This document shows positions 32,307-40,648 of a DNA stretch of 64,000 nt, piece by piece. The position numbers were made by a program, and so were the translations under genes. Location of the stretch: NCBI RefSeq assembly GCF_031954365.1, contig NZ_JAUSVZ010000004.1. The stretch is one strand, 5' to 3'. This stretch comes from Brevibacillus aydinogluensis. GTDB taxonomy: Bacteria > Bacillota > Bacilli > Brevibacillales > Brevibacillaceae. Position 1 is the stretch's first letter. Every line of letters begins with the position of its first letter. The notes under the pieces were generated by a model that saw nothing but the letters and a program-made list of their open reading frames with translations, was not told the origin of the DNA and did no database searches.

Positions 32307-32468
32307 TCATTTTTTCCACACGTCCGTAAGCGGGGCGTGGCGGAACTTAAGTGTGGGCGAGTGGGTCAAGGTTCTCAGCGGCGACGACAACGCTGCCCAG
32401 GAGACGCGGTATTCCTGGAGCAGATACCCTAGCACGTCAGGAGATGTCGTTCGTTGCGACGGTTTCAC
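32307..32468 (-). CDS. Possible small protein (53 residues) on the minus strand
   Basis: GTG 32468 on the minus strand is preceded by GAGGAGGTGA at ideal spacing and opens a 53-codon frame (start VKPSQRTTSPDVLGYLLQEY, end FRHAPLTDVWKK). Downstream the minus strand meets the hairpin with T tract at 32228-32254. The peptide is basic with a helical middle and no recognisable family. It is the only ribosome-binding-site-preceded frame in a 377-bp gap between mtaD and the next plus-strand gene. No convincing promoter was found, and a chance frame remains possible. Confidence 0.35.
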   Translation of the reverse strand: MKPSQRTTSPDVLGYLLQEYRVSWAALSSPLRTLTHSPTLKFRHAPLTDVWKK

Positions 32469-32601
32469 GCGCTCACCTCCTCGGGGTGTATCTGTAGTAT
32501 GACCGGGACGACCGGGGGTATGTTTAGCAAGTTTTCCGTAGCGTTCTAAAACCTTCCCGCCGCACATAGGGTAAGGAAAAACGGGACAGGAGGGGAAGGA
32601 C

Positions 32602-33285
32602 ATGTACGTCCGGCCCAAGCAGCTCTGGTGGCTGATCCCTGTTTTTCTCGGCCTGTTTTTCCTTGGCGTGTCGCTGGGGGCACTGCACAACCGGCACGAC
32701 GGGAAGGTGACCATCATGGCGGAGGCGGAACGTGCGGAAGCGGATCGGACGGTCGTGGCCGCTCTCTTGGATCAGCTCACCGGGCAACAGGAGAGGCCGT
32801 TTGAAGTATTGCTCAAAGATCACGTCCTGAGCGGACGCTACCAGGGACAGCAGTTTCAAGTAAGCGGGGAGTTTGACGGTCACCACATGGAACTTAGGCG
32901 AAGCGGACAGGATGTCAGCGTGAGCGTGGACGGCCAGGTGCAGGACCACACAGCGCTGCCCTATGCCCTGTTTACGCCCCACGAGCATGCGGCACTGTTG
33001 AAAGCTCACCTGCACTCGGTCACGCCGCTAGCCGTGTCGGACCCCTCCAACCGGGCGTGGCAGGGGTACCGCTTGTCCATCCCGGCTGAAGAGGTCAGCT
33101 CGCTTTTGGCGACGTGGCTGGGACCGTCATTTCCCATCCAGGAGGCGGAAATGGCCCGCCAGATTTCCGTCGATTACCATGTGTGGTACGATGGTGCGAC
33201 ACGGGAATTGCGGCAGTTGGACGTACTGCTGCAAATGAAGACGCCGGCCGGCACGAAGCAGGACCAGCTTCGCTTCCGGCTGTAA
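32602..33285 (+). CDS. Membrane-anchored protein of unknown function
   Basis: A 227-residue protein with one N-terminal transmembrane helix (WWLIPVFLGLFFLGVSLGAL, residues 9-28) and an extracytoplasmic domain of about 195 residues, rich in beta-prone segments (PFEVLLKDHVLSGRYQGQQF, VSVSVDGQVQDH, ISVDYHVWYDGATREL). I do not recognise a family. ATG 32602 follows AGGAGGGG. It is followed closely by ypmB, which has a similar single-helix layout, so the two may form an envelope complex. Confidence 0.75.
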   Translation: MYVRPKQLWWLIPVFLGLFFLGVSLGALHNRHDGKVTIMAEAERAEADRTVVAALLDQLTGQQERPFEVLLKDHVLSGRYQGQQFQVSGEFDGHHMELRRSGQDVSVSVDGQVQDHTALPYALFTPHEHAALLKAHLHSVTPLAVSDPSNRAWQGYRLSIPAEEVSSLLATWLGPSFPIQEAEMARQISVDYHVWYDGATRELRQLDVLLQMKTPAGTKQDQLRFRL

Positions 33286-33313
33286 CGTATGGAGGATAAA
33301 GGGGATTGTCATT

Positions 33314-33793
33314 GTGTTAGTACGAATCATAATAGGGGCTGTAGCCGTTTGTCTGGTGGTCACCCTGGGTGCCGCCTATCACTTGACGTCCACGGTCGTG
33401 GGCAAACGGCACGACTTCGAAGACCAGGTGCGGCAGTGGGTACAGGAACGGACGACGATCACCGAGATCGATGTGATTGACGAGTACCGCAGCAAAGAGT
33501 CCTACGCCGTCGTGCTGGGCAAAAACAAGGTCGGAACACCGGTGGTCGCATGGTTGACCGCCGACAAGGCCGTGTTTGACACGATGGACAGGGCGGTCAG
33601 CCGGGAAAGTGTCGAAGAGGCAGTCAGAAAAGGCTTTCCCGATGCGCGTGTGCTGCACATCGTCCCGGGGCTGGACGAAAACAGCCGCTTCTGGGAAGTC
33701 ACCCTGCAGGATCGCGACGGCCGCTTTCACTATCTCCACTACGACCTGTTCAGCGGCAAGCTGCTCACCTCTTATATCGTCTCGCCGGCGTAG
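33314..33793 (+). CDS. ypmB: YpmB-like membrane-anchored PepSY-type protein
   Basis: A 159-residue protein with an N-terminal helix (IIIGAVAVCLVVTLGAAYHL) and two extracytoplasmic PepSY/DUF5590-like halves: SYAVVLGKNKVGTPVVAWL and RFWEVTLQDRDGRFHYLHYDLFSGKLLTSY at the C-terminus. This pattern and the position between dinG and asnS match B. subtilis YpmB. PepSY domains are thought to restrain secreted proteases or bind peptides, but the role of YpmB is not established. The start is GTG 33314 behind AAAGGGG. Confidence 0.8.
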   Translation: MLVRIIIGAVAVCLVVTLGAAYHLTSTVVGKRHDFEDQVRQWVQERTTITEIDVIDEYRSKESYAVVLGKNKVGTPVVAWLTADKAVFDTMDRAVSRESVEEAVRKGFPDARVLHIVPGLDENSRFWEVTLQDRDGRFHYLHYDLFSGKLLTSYIVSPA

Positions 33794-33822
33794 GCCGGAT
33801 GCAGATGTACAGATGTACGCTC

Positions 33823-33856
33823 AAAAGGCCTTTTTCCAAGTGAAAAAGGCCTTTTT
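33823..33856 (+). terminator. Strong bidirectional terminator after ypmB
   Basis: A 14-bp stem AAAAGGCCTTTTTC/GAAAAAGGCCTTTT with a 5-nt loop, with an A tract before and a T tract behind. Confidence 0.92.
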
Positions 33857-33968
33857 GCCGTTCTGCTCGGGGCCGGGTATCCAACATCTGCATACAAAAA
33901 ACGCTATACGGATGTGATATACTGGAACCGTTGACTGAGCGCACAATACAACAAAAGGGGGAGTAGCT

Positions 33969-34496
33969 GTGCAACTGCGAAAACGTGCAATTGGCCTCTC
34001 GCTGCTGGCGACGCTCACTCTCCTGTTCGGTGGTTGGTTTTTATACCAAAAAATGGAATTGGAAACACCGCTTCGTACCCATATCGGACAGATGAAGTCA
34101 GCGGAACTGACGCACTTGGATGTTAGCAAGGATCGCATTGAGATAAAGCTGCAAGTGACCCGCCCGGATCTGTTCCCGCAGGAATACCGCCGCTTGCTCC
34201 AGGAAACTGCCGACCTGGCTCGGGGCAAGACGGTGGAAGTTGACGTGGACAACGATTCGCAAGACCTGGAACAGATTTGGATGGATGGGTTATTTTCCTT
34301 TACGGAAGCGCTGGATTTGCATCAATACAGCCGCATTCCGCAGATGTTGACGGAGTGGAAGACCGCTCATCGGCTGGATGAAGCGTCCGCACTGATGGAC
34401 GACCGCAACGTCTACGTCTACTTGAAAAAGGGGAAGGACGACTTCTACGCGATCATTCCCCGTTCGGCCGGAAACGAGGTGACGATGCATGGGTAA
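33969..34496 (+). CDS. Membrane-anchored protein paired with the FtsH-like protease
   Basis: A 175-residue protein with a short cytosolic start, one transmembrane helix (AIGLSLLATLTLLFGGWFLY, about residues 7-26) and an extracytoplasmic domain of about 150 residues. I do not recognise a family. It starts at GTG 33969 behind AAAGGGGGAG. Its last codons overlap the first codons of the FtsH-like gene by eight bases, which implies coupled translation and a joint function. It might supply the periplasm-side domain that the short FtsH-like protein lacks; that is an inference. An extended -10-like TGATATACT lies about 45 bases upstream. Confidence 0.78.
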   Translation: MQLRKRAIGLSLLATLTLLFGGWFLYQKMELETPLRTHIGQMKSAELTHLDVSKDRIEIKLQVTRPDLFPQEYRRLLQETADLARGKTVEVDVDNDSQDLEQIWMDGLFSFTEALDLHQYSRIPQMLTEWKTAHRLDEASALMDDRNVYVYLKKGKDDFYAIIPRSAGNEVTMHG

Positions 34497-36000
34497 GGAA
34501 ATCTTGATCGGCGTGGTTCCCGGCATCCTGATTTTTCTGCTGTTTCTCGGTGTCAACATTACACCGTTTCTCTTGTTTGCCGCCGTCTTGACGGCCATGT
34601 ATTTTCTGATCGTGCGGCAGAATCAGGGAAAACTTCCGTTTGGCGGAAAGTCCCAGCCGAGCAAACACGCTGTACCCGCCTCCAACGTGACGTTCGCCGA
34701 CATCGGCGGACAGGAGCGGGCCAAAAACGAGCTGAAAGAAGCGCTCGATTTTCTCGTGCACAAGGACAAAATTGAGCAGTACGGCATTCGCCCGATCAAA
34801 GGCGTGCTGCTGACAGGTCCCCCGGGGACGGGGAAAACGCTGATGGCCAAAGCGGCTGCCAATTACACCAATTCCGCGTTTTTGGCTGCGTCCGGTTCCC
34901 AGTTTGTGGAGATGTACGTCGGGGTGGGTGCTCAGCGCATTCGTGATCTGTTCAAGGAAGTCAAAGCACTGGCGGAAAAGAACGGTCAGGACAGCGGGAT
35001 CATTTTCATCGACGAAATTGACGTGATCGGCGGCAAGCGCGACGGTCAGCAGCAGCGCGAATACGACCAGACGCTGAACCAGCTGTTGACCGAGATGGAC
35101 GGCATCGCCACCAGCGACAAGCCGCGCATCCTGCTGATTGCCGCGACCAACCGCAAGGACATGCTGGACCCCGCTCTGCTGCGTCCCGGACGCTTTGACC
35201 GGCACATCAGCGTCGATCTGCCGGACAAGACTGCACGCGAGCAGATTCTGATGATCCACACCGCCAACAAGCCGCTTGCTTCCGATGTCTCGCTGGACAA
35301 AGTGGCGCAGGAGACGTTTGGCTTCTCCGGCGCGCAGCTGGAGAGCGTGGCAAATGAAGCAGCAATTTACGCCATGCGCGACCAGAGTGAGATGATTGAG
35401 GCGCGCCACTTTGCGCTGGCGGTGGACAAGGTCATGCTGGGGGAAAAAGTGGACCGGGAAGCGTCCCTGGAAGAAAAGAAACGGGTGGCGCTGCACGAAC
35501 TGGGACACGCGATCGTCAGCGAACACGTGCGCCCGGGTTCTGTCTCCCAGGTGACGCTGAGTCCTCGCGGCAAAGCGTTGGGGTACGTCCGTCAAAATCC
35601 GCTGGAGGATCGCTACCTGTATACCAAGGAAGCGCTGGAACAGCAGATCATGGTCTGCCTGGGCGGCGCCGTTGCCGAAGAAATCTACTACGGCGGCCGG
35701 AGCACCGGCTCCAAAAACGACTTTGAGCAGGCGCTGAACATGGCGACGGAGATTGTCCAAAGCGGGATGTCCCGCTTGGGGATTGTCCATTTGCAATTCG
35801 CAGACAAAACGCACATTCACGAAGAAGTAAACCGGTTGCTGGAGGAACTGCTGGAGAAGACGCGCGCGCTGCTGCGCAAATTCGACTCCGTGTTCCAGAT
35901 TGGCCTCAACACGCTGCTGGAAGAGGAAGTGCTGCATGGCGATGCGTTCCGCCGCCTGCTGGCCGAAGCCCGGCAATCGTCCAAGGAGCTGGCGGTTTGA
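34489..36000 (+). CDS. FtsH-like AAA+ zinc metalloprotease, short form
   Basis: A 503-residue membrane protease related to FtsH. Two adjacent N-terminal hydrophobic helices (about 6-42) have hardly any loop between them, so the extracytoplasmic domain of normal FtsH is missing. The AAA+ module has Walker A GPPGTGKT near 109-117, Walker B IIFIDEID near 175, and the arginine-finger region LLRPGRFDRHISVDLPD near 229. The protease domain keeps H336-E-L-G-H340 and the third ligand D411 in KNDFEQAL, so it should be active. The usual FtsH of the cell would be elsewhere (near hpt/tilS), making this a specialised paralogue. It overlaps the preceding gene and ends in a terminator. Confidence 0.9.
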   Translation: MGKEILIGVVPGILIFLLFLGVNITPFLLFAAVLTAMYFLIVRQNQGKLPFGGKSQPSKHAVPASNVTFADIGGQERAKNELKEALDFLVHKDKIEQYGIRPIKGVLLTGPPGTGKTLMAKAAANYTNSAFLAASGSQFVEMYVGVGAQRIRDLFKEVKALAEKNGQDSGIIFIDEIDVIGGKRDGQQQREYDQTLNQLLTEMDGIATSDKPRILLIAATNRKDMLDPALLRPGRFDRHISVDLPDKTAREQILMIHTANKPLASDVSLDKVAQETFGFSGAQLESVANEAAIYAMRDQSEMIEARHFALAVDKVMLGEKVDREASLEEKKRVALHELGHAIVSEHVRPGSVSQVTLSPRGKALGYVRQNPLEDRYLYTKEALEQQIMVCLGGAVAEEIYYGGRSTGSKNDFEQALNMATEIVQSGMSRLGIVHLQFADKTHIHEEVNRLLEELLEKTRALLRKFDSVFQIGLNTLLEEEVLHGDAFRRLLAEARQSSKELAV

Positions 36001-36015
36001 TCCGCCGGCTTTTTT
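35988..36015 (+). terminator. Intrinsic terminator of the FtsH-like gene
   Basis: The stem GCTGGCGG/CCGCCGGC (one G-T pair) contains the stop codon in its loop and is followed by TTTTTT. Confidence 0.85.
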
Positions 36016-36176
36016 GTGTTTCTACAATCTCTGGCAGGGAACAGGCCGTGCCGGTTTTCCGCTGTTCAGACCAGTTGTCGTCTCGACTTTTTTTGCAGGA
36101 CAGGGTACCCAACCCCGCCCGTGTTGAATATCCTACAAGAGCACATGGGAGTGACATCAGAAGGGAAGGAGACCCA

Positions 36177-39005
36177 ATGGCAAAAGTAAACCGGAGAAAA
36201 CAGCACAAATCCTTGGGAAAACGCTCGAAGAATGAGTCGTTCGAGATTCCCTTTCTGCCGCAGACATCAGAGTTGGTCTGGCTCGAACGGCTGGAGTCGG
36301 AATTGACGGATGAAGACGATTACGAGGATTTTGAGCCGAAATCGTTCACAATCACCAACAAAAGCAGTGACGTCATTCCGCCCCTGCACAATGTGCCCCC
36401 ACAAAACGTTTCCTCCAATCAAACAACGTTCTCCAAGATCATCAAGGAGCGGAAACAGGAGCAAGAATATTCCTTTGTCTACACGGACGATCTGAGCGAC
36501 CAGGCAGTGACGACCGAAAAGATTGCGAACCGGGCGATCGACGCTTCCAAGATCAAGCCAGGCTGCATCGACAACACCCTGCTGAAAGACTACGCCGTCG
36601 ACAGCGCCAAACTGGCCGACAACAGCGTCACGTCCGGCAAGATTGCCCCGGAAGCCATCCAATCCATCCACATCGGCAGATACGTCATTACGGGTGAGAT
36701 GATTCAGGACCGCACCATTTCCGGTGACAAGCTGATGAACAACAGCATCACATCGGAAAAGCTGGCAGACAAGACGATCGACTCGATCAAGTTTGCCGAG
36801 GGAGCAATCCAGACCAAGCACATTCAGGAACAGGCGATCACCAGCGAACTGATCCAGGATCAGGCGATCACGTCGGAAAAGATCAAAATGGGCACGATTC
36901 AAACAGGCAATCTGGCCAACTACATCATCAATTCCGTCAAGCTGGAGGACGGTGCTGTCACGACCGACAAACTGAGGGACGCGTCAGTGACCGCAAGCAA
37001 GCTGGACGAGGAAGCGGTCGAATCCCAGCACATCAAACGCGGGGCAATTCTGCACGAACATTTGGCAGAACGTGCTGTGGACAGCGTCAACCTGATGCCG
37101 GGCTGCGTTGGGGAGCAGCATATTGCCCATCTGATCATCGGCCCTCACCATTTGGCTCCGGAGGCGGTCAACAGCCAAAAGCTGGCACCGTTTGCGGTTC
37201 AGTCGGAGCATTTGGACAGCGGTTGTGTCACCAGCGAAAAATTGGCCAAGGGAGCTGTCAGTGGTGTCCATCTGCAGGCAGGCGTGATTCAAACCAGTCA
37301 CCTGCAGGACAACGTGGTGACCAGCAAGAAAATCGGCGACCAGCAGGTGACCACCAGCAAACTGGCCCATCAGGCGGTGGAAGCCGACAAGCTGGCGCCG
37401 CGCAGCGTCTACGGTGTCCATGTGGCCGATGAGTCGATCGAAGCCAGACACATCGCCGAAGGGGCGATCACCAAGGAGAAGCTGGCCAGGAGCGCAATTG
37501 AAGATGTCCATCTGCGCGAGCGCATTATCAGCAACGTTCATTTAAAGGATCACATTATCCAGACGAACAACCTGGCCGATCACGTGGTGACCACGTCGAA
37601 GTTGGCGAGCGAATCTGTCTCCACCGACAAAATCACGGACCTGAGCGTCACCACCCCCAAACTGGCGGACGGGGCCGTCACATCGGCGAAATTGGCTACG
37701 GAGGCCATCAAGGCACGTCATTTGTCAAATAGCGTGGTCACCTGGGATAAACTGGCCGAGAAATCCGTGCATGCCCAGCATCTGGTGAGCGGCTCCGTGC
37801 ACAACGAACACATCCTACCAGGCGCCGTGACGGGGGAAAAGCTGGCCGACAGCAGCGTCACCCGGGAGAAACTGGCGGACGGCAGTGTGGATGGCACCAA
37901 ACTGGAAGCCCGTTCGGTGACCGGAGAGCACGTGGTGAAAGGCAGCCTGACCGGTGAGCACCTGGCTCCCGGCAGCGTGACCGGCGATCTGCTCACTCCC
38001 CAGATCGTCGACAGCGACCATATTCGTACGCAGGCGATAGGCCCTCAGCATCTCCAGCCGCAGTTGATCACTTCTACATTCCTGGCCGATCAGGCGGTCA
38101 CCCGGGAAAAGTTGGCGGCACGCAGCGTGGACGGCGATAAGCTGGACGTGTTTGCAGTGTCGACAGATCACATCGTGGACCGGTCGATCAATCGGGATAA
38201 GCTGGCCAACGGCTCGGTTCATGGCGAACACCTGCAGCGAAAGAGCATTGCGTCTCATCATCTGCAGGAATCGATCGTGTCCGCTGTCCATCTGAAGGCG
38301 GCTGCCGTGACAGAGGAAAAGCTGGCTGCCGGTGCCGTGACCGAGGAAAAGCTGGCTGCCGGTGCCGTGACGGCGGAAAAATTGGCGGCTGGTGCCGTAA
38401 CTGCCGAGCATTTGGCTGAAAACGCGATCGTCACGCAGCATCTCGCCGATGGTGCTGTCACACCGGAAAAGCTGTCGTTTCGGCCGCTGGAATCCGGCAG
38501 CATACAAGGGAACACCCTGCAGCAGTTCGGAATCGTTCCGTTTCACCTGGCTGCCGGGGAAAAGTCGACAGATGTGACCATCCGGCTCAACGTTCCCTAT
38601 GCAGATCCCCATTACTGCCTGATCGCCATGAGCAATCAGTTGGGATGTTGTACATCGCTCAAATTCACGAACCGAACGTATGCCGTCGTGAGCGTGTTCC
38701 GCACCGATGAAGGCCAGGAGACTTCTGGCGTATTGCAGTGGATTGCGGTCGGGGAAAAGGGAACGGCGCAGACGTTGTACGAGGAACAGCCGATTGTGTT
38801 GGCGGAGGAGGACGTAGAGCCTGACGTCGACCTGAGTGCAGAGGCACAGACGGAGGAGGCTGCTGTTGTCCACGCCGAAGACGCCGGACAGACCGAAGAT
38901 GCGCCCGAGACTGACAGCCATCCCGTATTCGCAGATGAGCAGGATGCCGAAAACGAACCAGGCAACGTATATTCCGTCCATCCGGATGAGACGGAGCAGC
39001 ACTGA
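36177..39005 (+). CDS. Giant decapeptide-repeat protein (66 repeats) with C-terminal globular domain and acidic tail
   Basis: This 942-residue protein starts at ATG 36177 behind AAGGGAAGGAG; the frame is open to 35997 but has no better start. Residues 1-108 are polar, with a basic start and an acidic patch (ELTDEDDYEDFEP). Residues 109-768 are 66 consecutive 10-residue repeats without a single insertion or deletion, consensus x-[A/S]-[V/I]-T-x-E-[K/H]-L-A-x. Position 7 alternates mainly between Lys and His. Residues ~769-865 form a different, probably folded domain (ending near QWIAVGEKG, W855), and ~868-942 are strongly acidic. There is no signal peptide or membrane helix. Similar repeats occur in Bacillales proteins annotated with a WIAG-type tail and in phage tail-fibre-like proteins. 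A fibrous, probably spore-surface or appendage role is an inference. Confidence 0.85.
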   Translation: MAKVNRRKQHKSLGKRSKNESFEIPFLPQTSELVWLERLESELTDEDDYEDFEPKSFTITNKSSDVIPPLHNVPPQNVSSNQTTFSKIIKERKQEQEYSFVYTDDLSDQAVTTEKIANRAIDASKIKPGCIDNTLLKDYAVDSAKLADNSVTSGKIAPEAIQSIHIGRYVITGEMIQDRTISGDKLMNNSITSEKLADKTIDSIKFAEGAIQTKHIQEQAITSELIQDQAITSEKIKMGTIQTGNLANYIINSVKLEDGAVTTDKLRDASVTASKLDEEAVESQHIKRGAILHEHLAERAVDSVNLMPGCVGEQHIAHLIIGPHHLAPEAVNSQKLAPFAVQSEHLDSGCVTSEKLAKGAVSGVHLQAGVIQTSHLQDNVVTSKKIGDQQVTTSKLAHQAVEADKLAPRSVYGVHVADESIEARHIAEGAITKEKLARSAIEDVHLRERIISNVHLKDHIIQTNNLADHVVTTSKLASESVSTDKITDLSVTTPKLADGAVTSAKLATEAIKARHLSNSVVTWDKLAEKSVHAQHLVSGSVHNEHILPGAVTGEKLADSSVTREKLADGSVDGTKLEARSVTGEHVVKGSLTGEHLAPGSVTGDLLTPQIVDSDHIRTQAIGPQHLQPQLITSTFLADQAVTREKLAARSVDGDKLDVFAVSTDHIVDRSINRDKLANGSVHGEHLQRKSIASHHLQESIVSAVHLKAAAVTEEKLAAGAVTEEKLAAGAVTAEKLAAGAVTAEHLAENAIVTQHLADGAVTPEKLSFRPLESGSIQGNTLQQFGIVPFHLAAGEKSTDVTIRLNVPYADPHYCLIAMSNQLGCCTSLKFTNRTYAVVSVFRTDEGQETSGVLQWIAVGEKGTAQTLYEEQPIVLAEEDVEPDVDLSAEAQTEEAAVVHAEDAGQTEDAPETDSHPVFADEQDAENEPGNVYSVHPDETEQH
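36501..38480 (+). repeat. 66 in-frame 30-bp coding repeats
   Basis: The region encodes 66 decapeptides in perfect register. DNA copies are mostly diverged, so the array is old rather than a fresh expansion. Only repeats 61-64 (near 38301-38420), of the GAVTEEKLAA type, are nearly identical at DNA level and point to recent local duplication. Confidence 0.9.
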
Positions 39006-39018
39006 CAACGGAGAAGCG

Positions 39019-39049
39019 GGCCCTCTCAGGCAGGGAGGGCCTTGTTTTT
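39019..39049 (+). terminator. Intrinsic terminator after the repeat protein
   Basis: GGCCCTC (39019-39025) pairs with GAGGGCC (39035-39041), followed by TTGTTTTT. Confidence 0.85.
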
Positions 39050-39143
39050 GCGCTCGTGCACCTGCAGGCGGGACAGTTGCTTCGCGTGCGCGTTTTGTTA
39101 CCATAATATTTTTACGGTAACCTTGGTCCTAGTCAGTCTTTCA

Positions 39144-39172
39144 TTGAATTTATACATACCCGATAGTATAAT
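39144..39172 (+). promoter_or_regulatory. Sigma-A promoter of asnS
   Basis: TTGAAT (39144-39149) and TATAAT (39167-39172) with a 17-bp spacer. The leader is only about 55 nt, so there is no room for a T-box. Confidence 0.85.
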
Positions 39173-39233
39173 TGATTCGTTACAACCAAGTCGGAATTTG
39201 TTTTGAATGGGATATTGGAGGGAAAACAAGCCG

Positions 39234-40523
39234 ATGATGACGACCATTGCCCAGATCGGGCAGCACGTGGGACAAGAAGTGCGACTGGGCTGCTGGCTCT
39301 ACAACAAGCGCAGCAGCGGTAAAATACAATTCCTGCAGCTTCGCGATGGCTCCGGTTTTATTCAGGGCGTCGTGGTTAAGGCCGAGGTGCCGGAAGCAGT
39401 GTGGGAAGCGGCTTCCAAGCTGACTCAGGAAAGCTCTCTGTACATAACCGGTGTCGTGCGCGCTGACGAGCGGGCCCCCAGCGGCTATGAGCTGACTGTC
39501 ACCGGAATCGACATCATTCAACTCGCGCAAGATTACCCGATCTCGCTCAAGGAGCACGGCGTTGACTTCCTGATGGACCATCGTCACCTGTGGCTGAGAA
39601 CACCGCGTCAACGGGCCGTGATGGCGATCCGTTCCGAGGTGATCCGCGCTGTTACTGAATTTTTCCATCAGCACGGGTTTTACAAAGTGGACCCGCCAAT
39701 TCTCACGCCGACATCCGCAGAAGGAACGACCAACCTGTTCCACACCAAGTATTTTGACGAGGATGCCTACCTGTCGCAATCCGGCCAGCTTTACATGGAA
39801 GCGGCCGCCATGGCGTTGGGGCGTGTCTATTCCTTCGGACCGACGTTCCGTGCGGAAAAGTCCAAAACGCGCCGCCATCTGATCGAGTTTTGGATGATCG
39901 AGCCCGAGATGGCCTTTGTCGATCACGAAGAAAACCTGCGCATTCAGGAGGCGTTTGTCTCCCATATCGTGCAGTCCGTCCTGAAAAATTGCCAGCGTGA
40001 ACTGAAAACACTGCAGCGCGACACCAGCAAGCTGGAAAACGTAGTGGCTCCGTTCCCGCGCATCACGTACGATGACGCGATCAAGCTGCTGCAGGAAAAG
40101 GGCAGCGACATCAAGTGGGGCGACGATTTCGGCGCGCCGGACGAAACGATGATCGCCGAGCACTTTGACAAGCCGGTCTTCATCACCCACTATCCGACCG
40201 AGATCAAAGCGTTCTACATGAAACCGGACCCGAACCGTCCGGAAGTGGTGCTTTGTGCCGACCTGATCGCGCCGGAGGGCTACGGTGAAATTATCGGCGG
40301 CAGCCAGCGGATTGACGATCCGGTCCTGCTGGAGCAGCGCTTCGCCGAACACAACCTGTCCGAAGACGCCTACAAGTGGTACCTCGATCTGCGAAAATAC
40401 GGCACGGTGCCGCACTCCGGATTCGGCCTCGGTCTGGAACGGACGATCGCCTGGATTTGCGGACTTGACCACGTGCGCGAGACGATCCCGTTCCCGCGCA
40501 TGCTGTACCGTCTCTACCCATAA
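39234..40523 (+). CDS. asnS: Asparaginyl-tRNA synthetase
   Basis: A 429-residue class IIb aminoacyl-tRNA synthetase charging tRNA-Asn. The N-terminal OB-fold anticodon-binding domain spans about residues 15-105 (LGCWLYNKRSSGKIQFLQLRDG near 18-39). The catalytic core has motif 2 FRAEKSKTRRHLIEFWMIE near 205-224 and motif 3 GFGLGLERTIAW near 398-409. ATG 39234 (or 39237) follows TTGGAGGG; the B. subtilis enzyme begins equivalently. It has its own strong promoter, and asnS-dnaD is the B. subtilis order, although aspB, normally upstream of asnS, is not here. Confidence 0.97.
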   Translation: MMTTIAQIGQHVGQEVRLGCWLYNKRSSGKIQFLQLRDGSGFIQGVVVKAEVPEAVWEAASKLTQESSLYITGVVRADERAPSGYELTVTGIDIIQLAQDYPISLKEHGVDFLMDHRHLWLRTPRQRAVMAIRSEVIRAVTEFFHQHGFYKVDPPILTPTSAEGTTNLFHTKYFDEDAYLSQSGQLYMEAAAMALGRVYSFGPTFRAEKSKTRRHLIEFWMIEPEMAFVDHEENLRIQEAFVSHIVQSVLKNCQRELKTLQRDTSKLENVVAPFPRITYDDAIKLLQEKGSDIKWGDDFGAPDETMIAEHFDKPVFITHYPTEIKAFYMKPDPNRPEVVLCADLIAPEGYGEIIGGSQRIDDPVLLEQRFAEHNLSEDAYKWYLDLRKYGTVPHSGFGLGLERTIAWICGLDHVRETIPFPRMLYRLYP

Positions 40524-40565
40524 TGCCCCAACCGTTATGCGGCAGCGCGGCTGCCTGACGGCCCG

Positions 40566-40598
40566 ACACCCTGTTGCCGGTGGGCGGCAGGGTGTTTT
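40566..40598 (+). terminator. Terminator between asnS and dnaD
   Basis: ACACCCTG (40566-40573) pairs with CAGGGTGT (40588-40595), with an inner GCC/GGC, followed by TTTTC. Confidence 0.8.
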
Positions 40599-40648
40599 CT
40601 TGTTTGGATTTGCCGGATGACCGGCCTGTCAATGAGGTGAATGGTTTC

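Larger units (their letters stand above)
32225..32601. other. 377-bp intergenic region between mtaD and the membrane-protein genes
   Basis: Contains the hairpin at 32228-32254, a 7-bp inverted repeat GCCACGC/GCGTGGC spanning about 32299-32342, the candidate minus-strand small gene 32307-32468, and the ribosome-binding site AGGAGGGG of the gene at 32602. No plus-strand promoter was evident. Confidence 0.6.

Noticed and set aside
36501..38480. Repeat array considered as CRISPR or satellite DNA
   Set aside because: The periodicity is 30 bp, in frame, with repeats conserved as protein rather than as DNA and without unique spacers.
39173..39233. T-box leader for asnS
   Set aside because: Only about 55 nt separate promoter and start codon, with no T-box sequence or terminator.
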